A stretch of 18,879 nucleotides of DNA from positions 1-18,879 of the forward strand of contig USCR01000035.1 of NCBI GenBank assembly GCA_900553295.1, written 5' to 3'. The notes below the pieces were generated by a model. The model made no database searches, was not told where the DNA came from, and was given only the letters and a program-made list of their open reading frames with translations. This DNA comes from an uncultured Eubacteriales bacterium (GTDB taxonomy: Bacteria; Bacillota; Clostridia; Christensenellales; Aristaeellaceae). This document shows positions 1 to 7,232 of this stretch, piece by piece (position 1 is the first letter of the stretch; the number at the start of each line of letters is the position of its first letter). A program made the translations under genes and the position numbers.

Positions 1-25
1 TGTCCGCCATCAAGCGGCAGGAATG

Positions 26-54
26 ATCATAGCACACTTCTATCCCGTTGTCAA
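26..54 (-). promoter_or_regulatory. Strong promoter reading left out of the window
   Basis: Read on the minus strand there is a perfect -35 TTGACA (49-54), a 17-base spacer and a -10 TATGAT (26-31), preceded by TGC, which makes it an extended -10. Transcription would start near position 19 and run off the left edge, so the gene it serves is not in the window. The first transcribed bases contain a small CCGC/GCGG hairpin (about 5-18). Confidence 0.7.
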
Positions 55-124
55 CAAAAAAATGGGCCTTTTCTGGAAAAAAAGTTCTTTTCACCGAAAC
101 CTTCTCCGTGACAGCAGCTTGATG

Positions 125-280
125 TCAGGAGCATTTTTTCTCCGTATGGCATTTTCCCGCATAGGGGCAACCAGCGCAGGAGCCACAGCTCCCGCCCCGG
201 TTGCGCCGCATATGAATCAGTACGTACACCGTATATCCCGCAATGACACAAACCAGCGCAGCTGAGAGTGGCAGATTCAT
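125..280 (-). CDS. FeoB-associated Cys-rich membrane protein
   Basis: A 51-residue protein that follows feoB directly. It has one membrane segment (about residues 5-22) and then a basic, cysteine-rich tail with the pattern CGSCAGCPYAGKC and a final KKCS. This is the layout of the small FeoB-associated Cys-rich family (FeoB_associated), which in many Firmicutes and Bacteroidetes is the last gene of the feo operon. Its role is not settled; a metal-handling or FeoB-assembly role at the inner face of the membrane is usually suggested. The start is chosen at 280 because that ATG overlaps the feoB stop as ATGA, the same coupling seen between feoA and feoB. A longer in-frame reading up to 421 would run through feoB and is not believed. 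Confidence 0.85.
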   Translation of the reverse strand: MNLPLSAALVCVIAGYTVYVLIHMRRNRGGSCGSCAGCPYAGKCHTEKKCS

Positions 281-2385
281 CCAGCCACCCCCAGCAAGCG
301 TCCCAGCTGAAACACCAGCATCGCCATCACCCAGGCAATGGCCGTTTGCCCTATGGCAGCGCAAATGGCCCACTTTCGGCTTTCCAGCTCCCGCCGCATG
401 GCCGCAAAAGCCGCAACACACGGCATATACAGCAGTACAAAGGTCAAGAACGACATCGCGGAGAGTGTCGACGGGAAAACACTGCGGAGGGCCGTGAGCA
501 TCGCCGTGCTTTGCAGATCAACGCCAGAAAGTACTGCCAACGTACTTACAACGCTTTCCTTGGCCATCAGCCCCGTAACCACTGCCGTGGCAGCCTCCAC
601 GTTGCCAAAGCCACAAGGCGTAAAGATAGGCGCGATCCATCCCGCAAGGGTTCCCAGCATGCTTTCCTGCATGGTGGCCGCTTCCGTAAAGTGGAAGGTA
701 AAGCTCTGCAGGAACCAGACAACCACCGTGGCCAGGAAAATCACCGTGAAGGCGCGCTGGATAAAGTCTTTTGCCTTGTCCCACATTTGCCGGAGTACGT
801 TGCGCGGCGTAGGCAAGCGGTAATTGGGTAGCTCCATAATGAAGGGCGCAGCGTCGCCATGGAAAAGCGTCCGCTTGAAAATCAGCCCCGCCACAATGGA
901 GAGCAGAATGCCCCCGATATATAGCACCGACATCACCAAGACCTGATTGCCCTGAAAAAACGCCTGGGCAAACAGTGCATACACCGGTACCTTTGCCCCG
1001 CAGGACATGAACGGCGTTAAAAGAATCGTAAAGCGGCGATCCCGTTGGCTGCTCATGCTGCGAGCAGACATCACCGCGGGAACGGTGCAGCCAAAGCCCA
1101 TAATCATGGGAATAAAGCTGCGCCCGTTCAGTCCAATCTTGCGCAGGGGCTTATCCATGAGGAATGCCGCACGCGCCATGTATCCGCTGTCCTCCAGGAT
1201 GGACAGGCACATGAACAGAATGACGATGGTGGGCATGAAGCTCAACACGCTGCCCACCCCAGTCAGCACGCCATTTACTACCAGGTCCTGCACCCAGGCA
1301 GCCACCTCATTGGCGCTGAGCCACTGGGCAATCGCATTGATCCCCGCATCCACCAGCGCAGAGAATCCATCGGCCACCCATGATCCAAAGGGTCCAAAGG
1401 TGATCCAGAACACCAGCAGCATGGCACAGAGAAATACAGGGATGGCCAATACCGGATGCGTCAGCACGCGGTCCACCCGGTCCGAAAGGGAAACCGTATT
1501 CTCCGGGGATTGCTTGCGGATAACCGCCTTGGCCAGCAGCTTTTCAATGTATGTATAGCGTACATCGGCCATAACCGCCGCGCGTTCCATCCCCAGCGTC
1601 TTTTCCATGTCGGTGATGATTTCCTCAATAATATGCAGATCCTCGGCCGACAGGCCCAGCATTTCCTGCATGGGCTCGTCCCCCTCCAGGATCTTGGTGG
1701 CAGCATAGCGGGCGCCAATGCCACATTTCGCCGCCTTGGCCTCCACCAAATGCTGAATGGCATGCAGCGCAGTATGCGCGGCTCCCTCACAGATGTCCAG
1801 CGGCGGCAGCGGCTCCCCTCTCTCCGCGCACTCCATGCTGCGCCGCACCAGCTCGTCAATGCCTTCCCCTTTACGGGCGCAAATGGCAATCACAGGGACA
1901 CCAAGCTTTTTTTCCAGAACATCCAGCTTGATAACGTCCCCGTGGGCGCGCACCTCGTCCATCATGTTCAGCGCCACGACCATGGGCGTGCCCAGCTGGC
2001 GCAGCTGCATGGTCAGATAAAGATTGCGCTCCAGGTTGGTGGCGTCCACGATATTGATGACCACATCCGGCTTATCCAGCGTAATAAAGTTACGGGTGAC
2101 AACCTCCTCCATGGAAAAGGGACTCAAAGAGTAGATGCCGGGGAGGTCGACGATTTTCACGTCGCTGTTGTCCGCCTGGCTCAGCGCCTTTTTCCCCTTG
2201 AATAGCGGCGCGCCAAAGTGTGCATCGCCGCCATGATGGTGATGCATTAGCACACCGGTTTTCTGTTCCACTGTAACGCCGGGCCAGTTCCCCACATGTT
2301 GGTTAGAGCCCGTCAATACATTAAAGAGGGTTGTTTTTCCGCTATTCTGGTTTCCCGCCAATGCAAAGGTATATTGCTTCGTCAT
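277..2385 (-). CDS. feoB: Ferrous iron transport protein B (FeoB)
   Basis: A 702-residue Fe(II) transporter of the cytoplasmic membrane with an N-terminal G domain. Visible G motifs: G1 GNQNSGKTT (11-19), G3 DLPG (80-83), the FeoB switch stretch SLSPFSMEE (86-94), G4 NMMD (140-143) and a G5-like CARKGEG (169-175). A helical FeoB-type spacer follows (about 180-300), then the membrane part with the two Gate motifs, carrying FGCTVPA (431-437) and SCGAKVP (461-467). Length is normal for the family. The start overlaps the feoA stop by four bases (ATGA) and its own stop overlaps the next gene in the same way, so the three genes form one translationally coupled operon. One oddity is a stretch of about 20 residues between G2 and G3 containing HHHH and another His, where many FeoBs have a short loop. 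Confidence 0.97.
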   Translation of the reverse strand: MTKQYTFALAGNQNSGKTTLFNVLTGSNQHVGNWPGVTVEQKTGVLMHHHHGGDAHFGAPLFKGKKALSQADNSDVKIVDLPGIYSLSPFSMEEVVTRNFITLDKPDVVINIVDATNLERNLYLTMQLRQLGTPMVVALNMMDEVRAHGDVIKLDVLEKKLGVPVIAICARKGEGIDELVRRSMECAERGEPLPPLDICEGAAHTALHAIQHLVEAKAAKCGIGARYAATKILEGDEPMQEMLGLSAEDLHIIEEIITDMEKTLGMERAAVMADVRYTYIEKLLAKAVIRKQSPENTVSLSDRVDRVLTHPVLAIPVFLCAMLLVFWITFGPFGSWVADGFSALVDAGINAIAQWLSANEVAAWVQDLVVNGVLTGVGSVLSFMPTIVILFMCLSILEDSGYMARAAFLMDKPLRKIGLNGRSFIPMIMGFGCTVPAVMSARSMSSQRDRRFTILLTPFMSCGAKVPVYALFAQAFFQGNQVLVMSVLYIGGILLSIVAGLIFKRTLFHGDAAPFIMELPNYRLPTPRNVLRQMWDKAKDFIQRAFTVIFLATVVVWFLQSFTFHFTEAATMQESMLGTLAGWIAPIFTPCGFGNVEAATAVVTGLMAKESVVSTLAVLSGVDLQSTAMLTALRSVFPSTLSAMSFLTFVLLYMPCVAAFAAMRRELESRKWAICAAIGQTAIAWVMAMLVFQLGRLLGVAG

Positions 2386-2657
2386 ACTTTTTGCGCCTCC
2401 GCATGCTGTCGAAGCGTAATTTTTGCTGCGTCTTCCTTGCGCAAGGTCAACGCGTAACCGCGCAAATGGATCTCCAACGGGTCACCCATGGGTGCCGTTT
2501 TTTGCAGGGTAACCTTTACGCCGGGAGTAATCCCCATATCCAGCAGGTGCCTATGCAGCGCACCTTCGCCGCCTACGGCATCCACAATGCCCCATTCTCC
2601 GGGCTCCAGATCCGCCATGGTTGCACGGTCTGCTTGCTTTTGTGCCTTCTCCACCAC
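2382..2657 (-). CDS. feoA: Ferrous iron transport protein A (FeoA)
   Basis: A 91-residue FeoA: a small cytoplasmic SH3-like protein needed for full FeoB activity. The core from ADLEPGEWGIVDAVGG to the HLLDMGITPGVKV stretch and the final LRGYALTLRKEDAAKI strand is characteristic. The proposed start is a GTG at 2657 with an AGGATGAGG ribosome site just upstream. A later ATG (2618, before ADLEPG) would give a more typical FeoA N-terminus but has no ribosome site. It is the first gene of the operon, behind the promoter at 2701-2729. No convincing Fur or IdeR operator was seen in the short leader. Confidence 0.93.
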   Translation of the reverse strand: MVEKAQKQADRATMADLEPGEWGIVDAVGGEGALHRHLLDMGITPGVKVTLQKTAPMGDPLEIHLRGYALTLRKEDAAKITLRQHAEAQKV

Positions 2658-2700
2658 GCCTCATCCTTTCGCCGTTTTGCATTACTTTTATGACGAGACA

Positions 2701-2729
2701 ACGATAGCATGGACCCTTTCACTTGTCAA
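2701..2729 (-). promoter_or_regulatory. Promoter of the feoA-feoB operon
   Basis: On the minus strand: -35 TTGACA (2724-2729, perfect), 17-base spacer, -10 TATCGT (2701-2706, 4 of 6). The -35 box overlaps the last codons of the spoIVFB-like gene that ends at 2719, so the feo operon has its own housekeeping-type promoter immediately behind a sporulation gene. Confidence 0.6.
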
Positions 2730-3648
2730 CGTGCTGATTTGGCCGGGGCTCCGACCATTCCGGCGCATCTGGCAAAAGGGATGCGCAGTTTCCCTGGGGA
2801 TGATGCAGGTAGGCCCTTTGCAAGGTATCCTCATCCAGGAGCCCCCGCATGCGCAGCGTTCCGCTCTCCAGCACCGCCAGGCAGGTATACCGTCCCTGGC
2901 GCAGGTGTGGCAGGACGGCCCGCAGGGGTTGCTGCTCCAGTACAGCCAGGATTTCCCCCCGCATCATCCCCGAGGTTTCCAAGCGGTTTCTCCGGTCCAG
3001 GAACTGCCGCAACGCGGCCATGGCCTCGGTTGTCGCACCCACCTGTGAAGCGTAGATCAAAAAGCACCCTGCCGCTGCCAGAGAGAAGTTTGCCGCGCCC
3101 CACCATACGGCGCTTGCCACGGCCAACCCGGCAAGTCCCAGGCCCAGGATCATTCCCAGAACGCGCATAACCTTCATCTGCGTTGCCAGGTCATACCGCA
3201 GTGACAGCGCCAGTGCCAGCAGCCTGCCACCGTCCAGGGGCAGGGCAGGCAGCAGATTCAGCGCCAGCATCATCAGATTGCCAAAGAATATGCGTGCCCC
3301 AAGCGCAGGAGAAAGCATGCCCCAGCGCGTACCATACCACCCCAGCAGCACCAACGCCGCGGAGGTAGCCGGGCCGGCAAACAGCACCGCTGCCCGGTGC
3401 AGCGGCGGCAGGCGGTCTTCCTCTTCCAGGCGCAGCAGCAGACCCAGCGGCGTTATCTCCGCCTGGCGTGGGGGATGATGCAGCATGGCCGCTGCCAGGC
3501 CATGGGCCCCCTCATGGAGGGCTATGGAAACCAGCCCCACGGCCAGCAGCATGCCCTGCCCCTGTAGCAACAAATAGGCCCAGCACAGCAGAGTTGCACC
3601 GTGCAGCCACAGCTCCGTCCCTGCAAATTTGCCGATTCTCCACCGCAT
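2719..3648 (-). CDS. spoIVFB: SpoIVFB-like intramembrane metalloprotease (M50) with CBS-like tail
   Basis: A 309-residue site-2-type zinc protease. Membrane segments fill most of residues 15-220. The zinc motif HEGAH (45-49) lies near the N-terminus and the second active-site motif NLLPALPLDGG (131-141) supplies the metal-binding Asp, the same order and spacing as Bacillus subtilis SpoIVFB. The C-terminal 85 residues look like a CBS-type ATP-sensing domain (SGMMRGEILAVLEQQPL and following), also as in SpoIVFB. In sporulating Firmicutes this enzyme sits in the outer forespore membrane and cleaves pro-sigma-K. It lies three bases behind the spoIVFA-like gene, with an AGGAG ribosome site. A general M50 protease is the alternative, but partner and layout favour SpoIVFB. 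Confidence 0.9.
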   Translation of the reverse strand: MRWRIGKFAGTELWLHGATLLCWAYLLLQGQGMLLAVGLVSIALHEGAHGLAAAMLHHPPRQAEITPLGLLLRLEEEDRLPPLHRAAVLFAGPATSAALVLLGWYGTRWGMLSPALGARIFFGNLMMLALNLLPALPLDGGRLLALALSLRYDLATQMKVMRVLGMILGLGLAGLAVASAVWWGAANFSLAAAGCFLIYASQVGATTEAMAALRQFLDRRNRLETSGMMRGEILAVLEQQPLRAVLPHLRQGRYTCLAVLESGTLRMRGLLDEDTLQRAYLHHPQGNCASLLPDAPEWSEPRPNQHVDK

Positions 3649-3651
3649 GCC

Positions 3652-4338
3652 CTACTCCTGTATCCATTCCGTGGGATCAACGCTATAGCCATCCCGCCGC
3701 ACTTCCAGGGTTGCGGCTGCTTCCGGCAGCCGCGTACCCAGAAGCTGCCCCGTGGTTACCCAATCGCCCACGGATACCAGGCTCTCCGCCAGGTTGCCAT
3801 AGCAGCATTCCAGCCCGTCCTCCCGACGTACGCGTACCAGCAGTTCTTCGCCGTCGGCATGGTAGACGCCCATGACCTCCCCCTCCGTGGCACTTTTCAC
3901 GGAGGTATCCACGCTTTCATAGGCCAAATAGGGTTCCGCCTCGCTCCAGGCATGCACTACCTCGCCCCCTGGCACAATCTGGGCCAGGGTTTCCACCTCT
4001 GTCTCCCCAAACACAAGGGTTGCCTCCGGAAAAAGGCTGCTGACAAAGGTCAGCTTTCCCAGCTGATCGTCCATCAGCATATCCCCCGTGGCCGCCGTCA
4101 GCACAGTATCCGTCCACTGTGCGTCCGTCCATTCTCCCGACCGCACGGCCACCGCGCAAAGTACCAGCGCCGCCGCTACGCCCATGTTTTTCAGCAGTTC
4201 TTCACCCCAGTGCCGCTTTTCCCGGGTGCGCCACTGAATTTGTGGTTTTTCCTCCCTGGGTCCTTTTTCACCGACTGTACGGATAATCGGTTTCATTTCC
4301 CCCACCTGGGTGTTTTGCTGATTTTCCACGGTTTCCAC
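3652..4338 (-). CDS. spoIVFA: SpoIVFA-like membrane protein with degenerate LytM/M23 domain
   Basis: A 228-residue protein: about 50 polar cytoplasmic residues, one membrane helix (about 51-66, GVAAALVLCAVAV), then an extracytoplasmic part ending in an M23/LytM-like fold (VGDWVTTGQLLGT and LEVRRDG strands, about 150-225). The HxH and other zinc ligands of active M23 peptidases are absent, as in SpoIVFA, which holds SpoIVFB inactive until SpoIVB cuts it. Its place directly before the SpoIVFB-like gene supports the call. The start is uncertain: GTG at 4338 has a poor ribosome site, GTG at 4329 follows AGGTGG, and ATG at 4296 also follows a G-rich stretch. No convincing sigma-E promoter was found upstream. 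Confidence 0.82.
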   Translation of the reverse strand: METVENQQNTQVGEMKPIIRTVGEKGPREEKPQIQWRTREKRHWGEELLKNMGVAAALVLCAVAVRSGEWTDAQWTDTVLTAATGDMLMDDQLGKLTFVSSLFPEATLVFGETEVETLAQIVPGGEVVHAWSEAEPYLAYESVDTSVKSATEGEVMGVYHADGEELLVRVRREDGLECCYGNLAESLVSVGDWVTTGQLLGTRLPEAAATLEVRRDGYSVDPTEWIQE

Positions 4339-4403
4339 CTCGCTTCTGGCTCAGCCTATGCGTCCCGTGAAGAATACAGAACCCGCGAGGTGCCTGCTAC
4401 ATA

Positions 4404-4432
4404 CACCCGGATGCCTTTCGCTGCATATGCTC
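4404..4432 (+). promoter_or_regulatory. Sigma-K-like promoter for the Cys-rich gene
   Basis: CACC at 4404-4407, exactly 16 bases, then CATATGCT at 4424-4431. This fits the sigma-K pattern (mACm, N16, CATAnnnTA) at all but the last base. Transcription would begin near 4439, about 32 bases before the ATG at 4471. The pattern is short, so a chance match is possible; its position and the nature of the gene raise the odds. Confidence 0.4.
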
Positions 4433-4470
4433 AAAGCGGGAACATCCTGATTCTATGGGAGGGAATCCAC

Positions 4471-5217
4471 ATGAAAGTATGTACGCATCCCGGAGGAAAC
4501 TGGGACCGGGGGCGGAATTGCCATCCCTTCGATTGCCAGTGCGACCGCTGCCGTGCCAAACGTTGCCCCTGTGAAGATCATCCGCCCGACTGCTCCTGCA
4601 ACCCCTGCTGTCCCCCGCCGCGGCCGCAAGGGCATCCGGACGGATGCTGCTGCTGCCAGTGCTGCCCCAAACCGGAGCCGCCCTGTGAAAAGCCTCACCG
4701 GCCCTTTCCCCCAAAGGGGTTTTTGCTGCCGCGCATTGTGGCCAGCTGCCGGGAGTGGCGCCGGAGGGCGTGCATCTGCCTGGAAGTATGCGACCTGCCC
4801 GACTGTGCCGCGCCTCCCTTTACCCTGATCCACGTTCAACAGAGCTGCCAACCACCCACCTGGGAGGTTCTTCCCGCGTCCAGCCAGCGTTTGCTATGTC
4901 TTCGCATCTGCATACCCGTGGACTGCCAGGTGCGTGACGCTAACTGCTGCGTTCATGCTGGGCACGGGACAGTGGAACTGGAGGCCTCTATGCGTCTGGG
5001 TTTCCCCGCCTGCGAATGCTGGCGCAATACGCTGATGGTGTTGCCCTGCGTGCGGCTCATCCAGCCCAGCGCGCCCAGCTGCGAACCGTGCTTCCAGGCA
5101 GAGGTGGAGATACTGGCTGAGATCTACATGATTCGCTGGGAGCCCTGCATGGTGGGCGTACCCAAGCCCGTTTGCCCAGACCTGCCGCTTTATCCGCAGC
5201 CCTGTATTCCCGGCTGA
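4471..5217 (+). CDS. Cysteine-rich putative spore coat protein
   Basis: A 248-residue protein with 37 cysteines (15%) and many prolines. No signal peptide or membrane segment. Residues 1-80 are a Cys/Pro/His-rich head with 18 cysteines, including DCQCDRC (21-27), SCNPCC (42-47) and CCCCQCC (59-65). Residues 85-230 form a more ordered part that looks like beta strands (ACICLEVCDLP, LLCLRICIPVDCQVRD, EVEILAEIYMIRW), loosely reminiscent of the DUF3794/SPOCS fold of coat proteins; this resemblance is weak. I do not recognise a named family. High Cys content, a sigma-K-like promoter, divergent placement from spoIVFAB and its own terminator suggest a coat or exosporium structural protein cross-linked by disulfides. 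A GGGAGGG ribosome site (4457-4463) fixes the start; the open frame to its left is antisense to spoIVFA. A metal-binding storage protein is an alternative. Confidence 0.75.
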   Translation: MKVCTHPGGNWDRGRNCHPFDCQCDRCRAKRCPCEDHPPDCSCNPCCPPPRPQGHPDGCCCCQCCPKPEPPCEKPHRPFPPKGFLLPRIVASCREWRRRACICLEVCDLPDCAAPPFTLIHVQQSCQPPTWEVLPASSQRLLCLRICIPVDCQVRDANCCVHAGHGTVELEASMRLGFPACECWRNTLMVLPCVRLIQPSAPSCEPCFQAEVEILAEIYMIRWEPCMVGVPKPVCPDLPLYPQPCIPG

Positions 5218-5236
5218 ATGGGTTGTGCGCCATGCC

Positions 5237-5286
5237 GCGGCGCTTTTCTGCCTGCAATGCGTTGAGCAAAAAAGCGCCGCTTTTTT
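5237..5286 (+). terminator. Rho-independent terminator of the Cys-rich gene
   Basis: GCGGCGCTTTT (5237-5247) pairs with AAAAGCGCCGC (5270-5280), followed by six T at 5281-5286. It begins 20 bases after the stop codon at 5217. Confidence 0.88.
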
Positions 5287-5316
5287 GGTTGTCCCTGTTA
5301 TTTTTTTGAGCAAATG

Positions 5317-5325
5317 TGATACAAT
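5317..5325 (+). promoter_or_regulatory. Extended -10 promoter of the 55-residue gene
   Basis: TGATACAAT, that is TG-n-TACAAT with a 5 of 6 -10 box at 5320-5325. No clear -35 lies at the right distance, which is usual for extended -10 promoters. The start codon is 32 bases downstream. Confidence 0.5.
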
Positions 5326-5356
5326 AAAGCCATCAAAGATGAGGAGGGCGATTGCT

Positions 5357-5524
5357 ATGCCGACGCCACGCTATCCCGAGGATTACGAATTGCCGCTCAA
5401 GCCCCACGAAGCTTACGACCGTGGACTGGACACCCAGCTGGACCCCGAAAGCGACGAGGATTTCACCCCCACCTATCACGACGGCAGCGCCTGCCACGAA
5501 TGCTGGGACAAGGGAGAACAGTAA
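5357..5524 (+). CDS. Small acidic protein with a C-terminal CxxC, unknown function
   Basis: A 55-residue protein with a strong ribosome site (GAGGAGGG, 5341-5348) and its own extended -10 promoter, so it is very likely expressed. It is acidic and rich in Pro and Tyr (RYPEDYELPLKPHEAYD at the N-terminus, DPESDEDF in the middle) and ends in SACHECWDKGEQ, with Cys 46 and Cys 49 as a CHEC motif beside Trp. There is no signal peptide or membrane segment. I do not recognise the family. The CxxC could bind metal or be redox-active, but a single pair is weak evidence. It is separated from the Cys-rich gene by a terminator and from the hydrolase operon by a new promoter. Confidence 0.75.
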   Translation: MPTPRYPEDYELPLKPHEAYDRGLDTQLDPESDEDFTPTYHDGSACHECWDKGEQ

Positions 5525-5585
5525 CCCCAGGCTACCACATCTAAAAAGAAAACGAAAGAAAAGCAACCCTTTGCTGCCTGTTTAC

Positions 5586-5614
5586 TTGTTTCGCTGCGCG
5601 GAATATGGTATATT
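5586..5614 (+). promoter_or_regulatory. Promoter of the hydrolase/ATP-grasp operon
   Basis: -35 TTGTTT (5586-5591, 4 of 6), 17-base spacer, -10 TATATT (5609-5614, 5 of 6). Transcription would start near 5621, about 48 bases ahead of the first ATG at 5669. No operator or riboswitch was recognised in the leader. Confidence 0.6.
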
Positions 5615-5668
5615 AAGTAGTCTACATTTTCCGTATGATTTGTGAAACAAGAGGGAAGGTTTGCTTGC

Positions 5669-6436
5669 ATGATCGAGGTTTTTCCCGTCACGTTACCGCG
5701 TCTAAGCGGTAAGCAGTCCAGGCGGGTTTATGTATATGTCCCCGATGCGCTGGCCGCGGACCCCGATGCCCGCTACCCCGTGCTGTACATGTTCGATGGC
5801 CATAACGTTTTTTTCGACCAGGACGCCACCTATGGCAAAAGCTGGGGCATGAAGGAATACATGGACCAGACCCAGACGCCACTGATCATCGTGGCAGTGG
5901 AGTGCAATCACGCACCCAACAATGCCCGCCTTTCCGAGTATTCTCCCTTCACGTTTCAGGAAGAAAATCTGGGACGTATCCGTGGCCGGGGCAAATGGAC
6001 CATGGAATGGCTGGTTCAGGAACTCAAGCCCATGATAGACGCCCAGTATCCCACCCTGCCGCAGCGGGAAGCTACCTTTATTGCCGGCAGCTCCATGGGT
6101 GGGTTGATGAGCCTGTATGCCCTGGTAGCCTATAACCATGTTTTTTCCCGGGCGGCCGCGCTGTCGCCTTCCATCTGGCTGGCTTCGTCCCGGATGCTGG
6201 GACTGGTCCGTCAGGCGGAGCTCGCCCCGGACACCGTGCTGTACATGGATTACGGTTCCAGGGAATTGGCCAATCATCCCGGCATTTTGCACAGTTTCAG
6301 CCTGTTGACCTCCCGCCTGATGGACAAGGGCGTATGGGTCAACAGCCGCATTGTGCCCAATGGCGACCATTGCGAAGCCTGCTGGGAGGAGCAGATCCCC
6401 TTCTTTATGCAAACGCTGCTCTACGAGCGGGAGTAA
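5669..6436 (+). CDS. Esterase-D-type alpha/beta-hydrolase
   Basis: A 255-residue cytoplasmic hydrolase of the putative-esterase (PF00756, esterase D-like) group, which includes S-formylglutathione hydrolases, mycolyltransferases and siderophore esterases. The fold signature is clear: RRVYVYVPDA and YPVLYMFDGHNVF near the N-terminus, the nucleophile elbow GSSMG (140-144, Ser 142), a likely acid at Asp 194 (YMDYGSRE) and the catalytic His 234 in NGDHCEACW. It is first in a three-gene unit: 13 bases separate it from a second hydrolase of another subgroup, followed by an ATP-grasp ligase. Start chosen at ATG 5669, nine bases behind GAGGGAAGG; a GTG at 5642 in the same frame has no ribosome site. 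The substrate cannot be told from sequence. Confidence 0.88.
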   Translation: MIEVFPVTLPRLSGKQSRRVYVYVPDALAADPDARYPVLYMFDGHNVFFDQDATYGKSWGMKEYMDQTQTPLIIVAVECNHAPNNARLSEYSPFTFQEENLGRIRGRGKWTMEWLVQELKPMIDAQYPTLPQREATFIAGSSMGGLMSLYALVAYNHVFSRAAALSPSIWLASSRMLGLVRQAELAPDTVLYMDYGSRELANHPGILHSFSLLTSRLMDKGVWVNSRIVPNGDHCEACWEEQIPFFMQTLLYERE

Positions 6437-6449
6437 CGGAGGATGCATC

Positions 6450-7202
6450 ATGGAGACACAGTATTTTAAGCAATACAGTCCTGCCTTGGACCGGGACATG
6501 GAATGCAAAGTATACGGCCACGCCGGGCGTCCGGTGCTATTCATTCCCTGCCAGGACGGCCGCTTTTTCGATTTTGAAAACTTCCACATGACCGATGCAT
6601 GGGCGCCTTTCATCGACGCGGGGCGGGTCATGGTCTTTTCCATTGATACCATCGACCGTGAAACCTGGTCCGATAAAGGCGGCGACCCCTACTGGCGCAT
6701 TCGCCGCTATGAACAATGGATTCACTTCATTACCGATGAAATGGTGCCTTTCATGCGGGCCATGGTCAACGAGCGCAATGGTTGGACAGGCTATCCGGGG
6801 ATTATCGCCTTTGGATGCAGCCTGGGCGCCACCCACGCAGCCAATCTGTTTTTCCGCTTCCCGCAGCTGTTTGACGGCATGCTGGCCCTGAGCGGGATCT
6901 ACACCGCTGCCTATGGCTTTGATGGCTACATGGACGAAGTGGTATACCGAAATTCTCCCGTGGATTACCTCAGCGGCATGAGCGCGGATCATCCCTTTAT
7001 AGAAGAATACCGCCGGCACCGCGGCATTATTTGCGTGGGGCAAGGTCCATGGGAGGTTCCGGAAACCACTCGCCGCATAGCGGAGCTGAATGCCGAGAAA
7101 AACATGGGCCTGTGGGTGGACTTCTGGGGGTATGATTGCTCCCACGACTGGGACTGGTGGTATAAGCAGGTGGCCTACTTCGTTCCCCATCTGTTGGATT
7201 GA
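6450..7202 (+). CDS. Second alpha/beta-hydrolase (esterase-like)
   Basis: A 250-residue hydrolase with a GGAGG ribosome site seven bases before its ATG. Nucleophile elbow GCSLG (122-126, Ser 124), His 232 in YDCSHDWDWW as the likely catalytic base; the acid is less clear (Glu 202 in GQGPWE is a candidate). The N-terminal half has a distinctive stretch rich in aromatic and acidic residues (CQDGRFFDFENF, SIDTIDRETWSD) not shared with the upstream esterase, so the two are not a recent duplication. No signal peptide. It belongs broadly to the PF00756 esterase superfamily. Lying between an esterase and an ATP-grasp ligase, it probably acts on the same small molecule: hydrolysis or acyl transfer of an ester or amide, by inference only. 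Confidence 0.85.
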   Translation: METQYFKQYSPALDRDMECKVYGHAGRPVLFIPCQDGRFFDFENFHMTDAWAPFIDAGRVMVFSIDTIDRETWSDKGGDPYWRIRRYEQWIHFITDEMVPFMRAMVNERNGWTGYPGIIAFGCSLGATHAANLFFRFPQLFDGMLALSGIYTAAYGFDGYMDEVVYRNSPVDYLSGMSADHPFIEEYRRHRGIICVGQGPWEVPETTRRIAELNAEKNMGLWVDFWGYDCSHDWDWWYKQVAYFVPHLLD

Positions 7203-7232
7203 CACATCAAAAGCAAAGGCGGCTGATCATTC

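Noticed and set aside
20..125. Terminator after the feo operon
   Set aside because: T runs occur on the minus strand at about 54-90, but only four-base stems with tiny loops precede them; not strong enough to list.
3601..4470. Open frame continuing leftwards from the Cys-rich gene on the plus strand
   Set aside because: It is antisense to the spoIVFA-like gene, has no ribosome site, and the composition changes sharply at 4471 where a GGGAGGG-ATG start lies.
4339..4470. Sigma-E promoter for the spoIVFA-like gene
   Set aside because: CATAGGCT at 4352-4359 on the minus strand resembles the -10, but the only -35-like sequence is at the wrong distance (12 rather than 14 bases).
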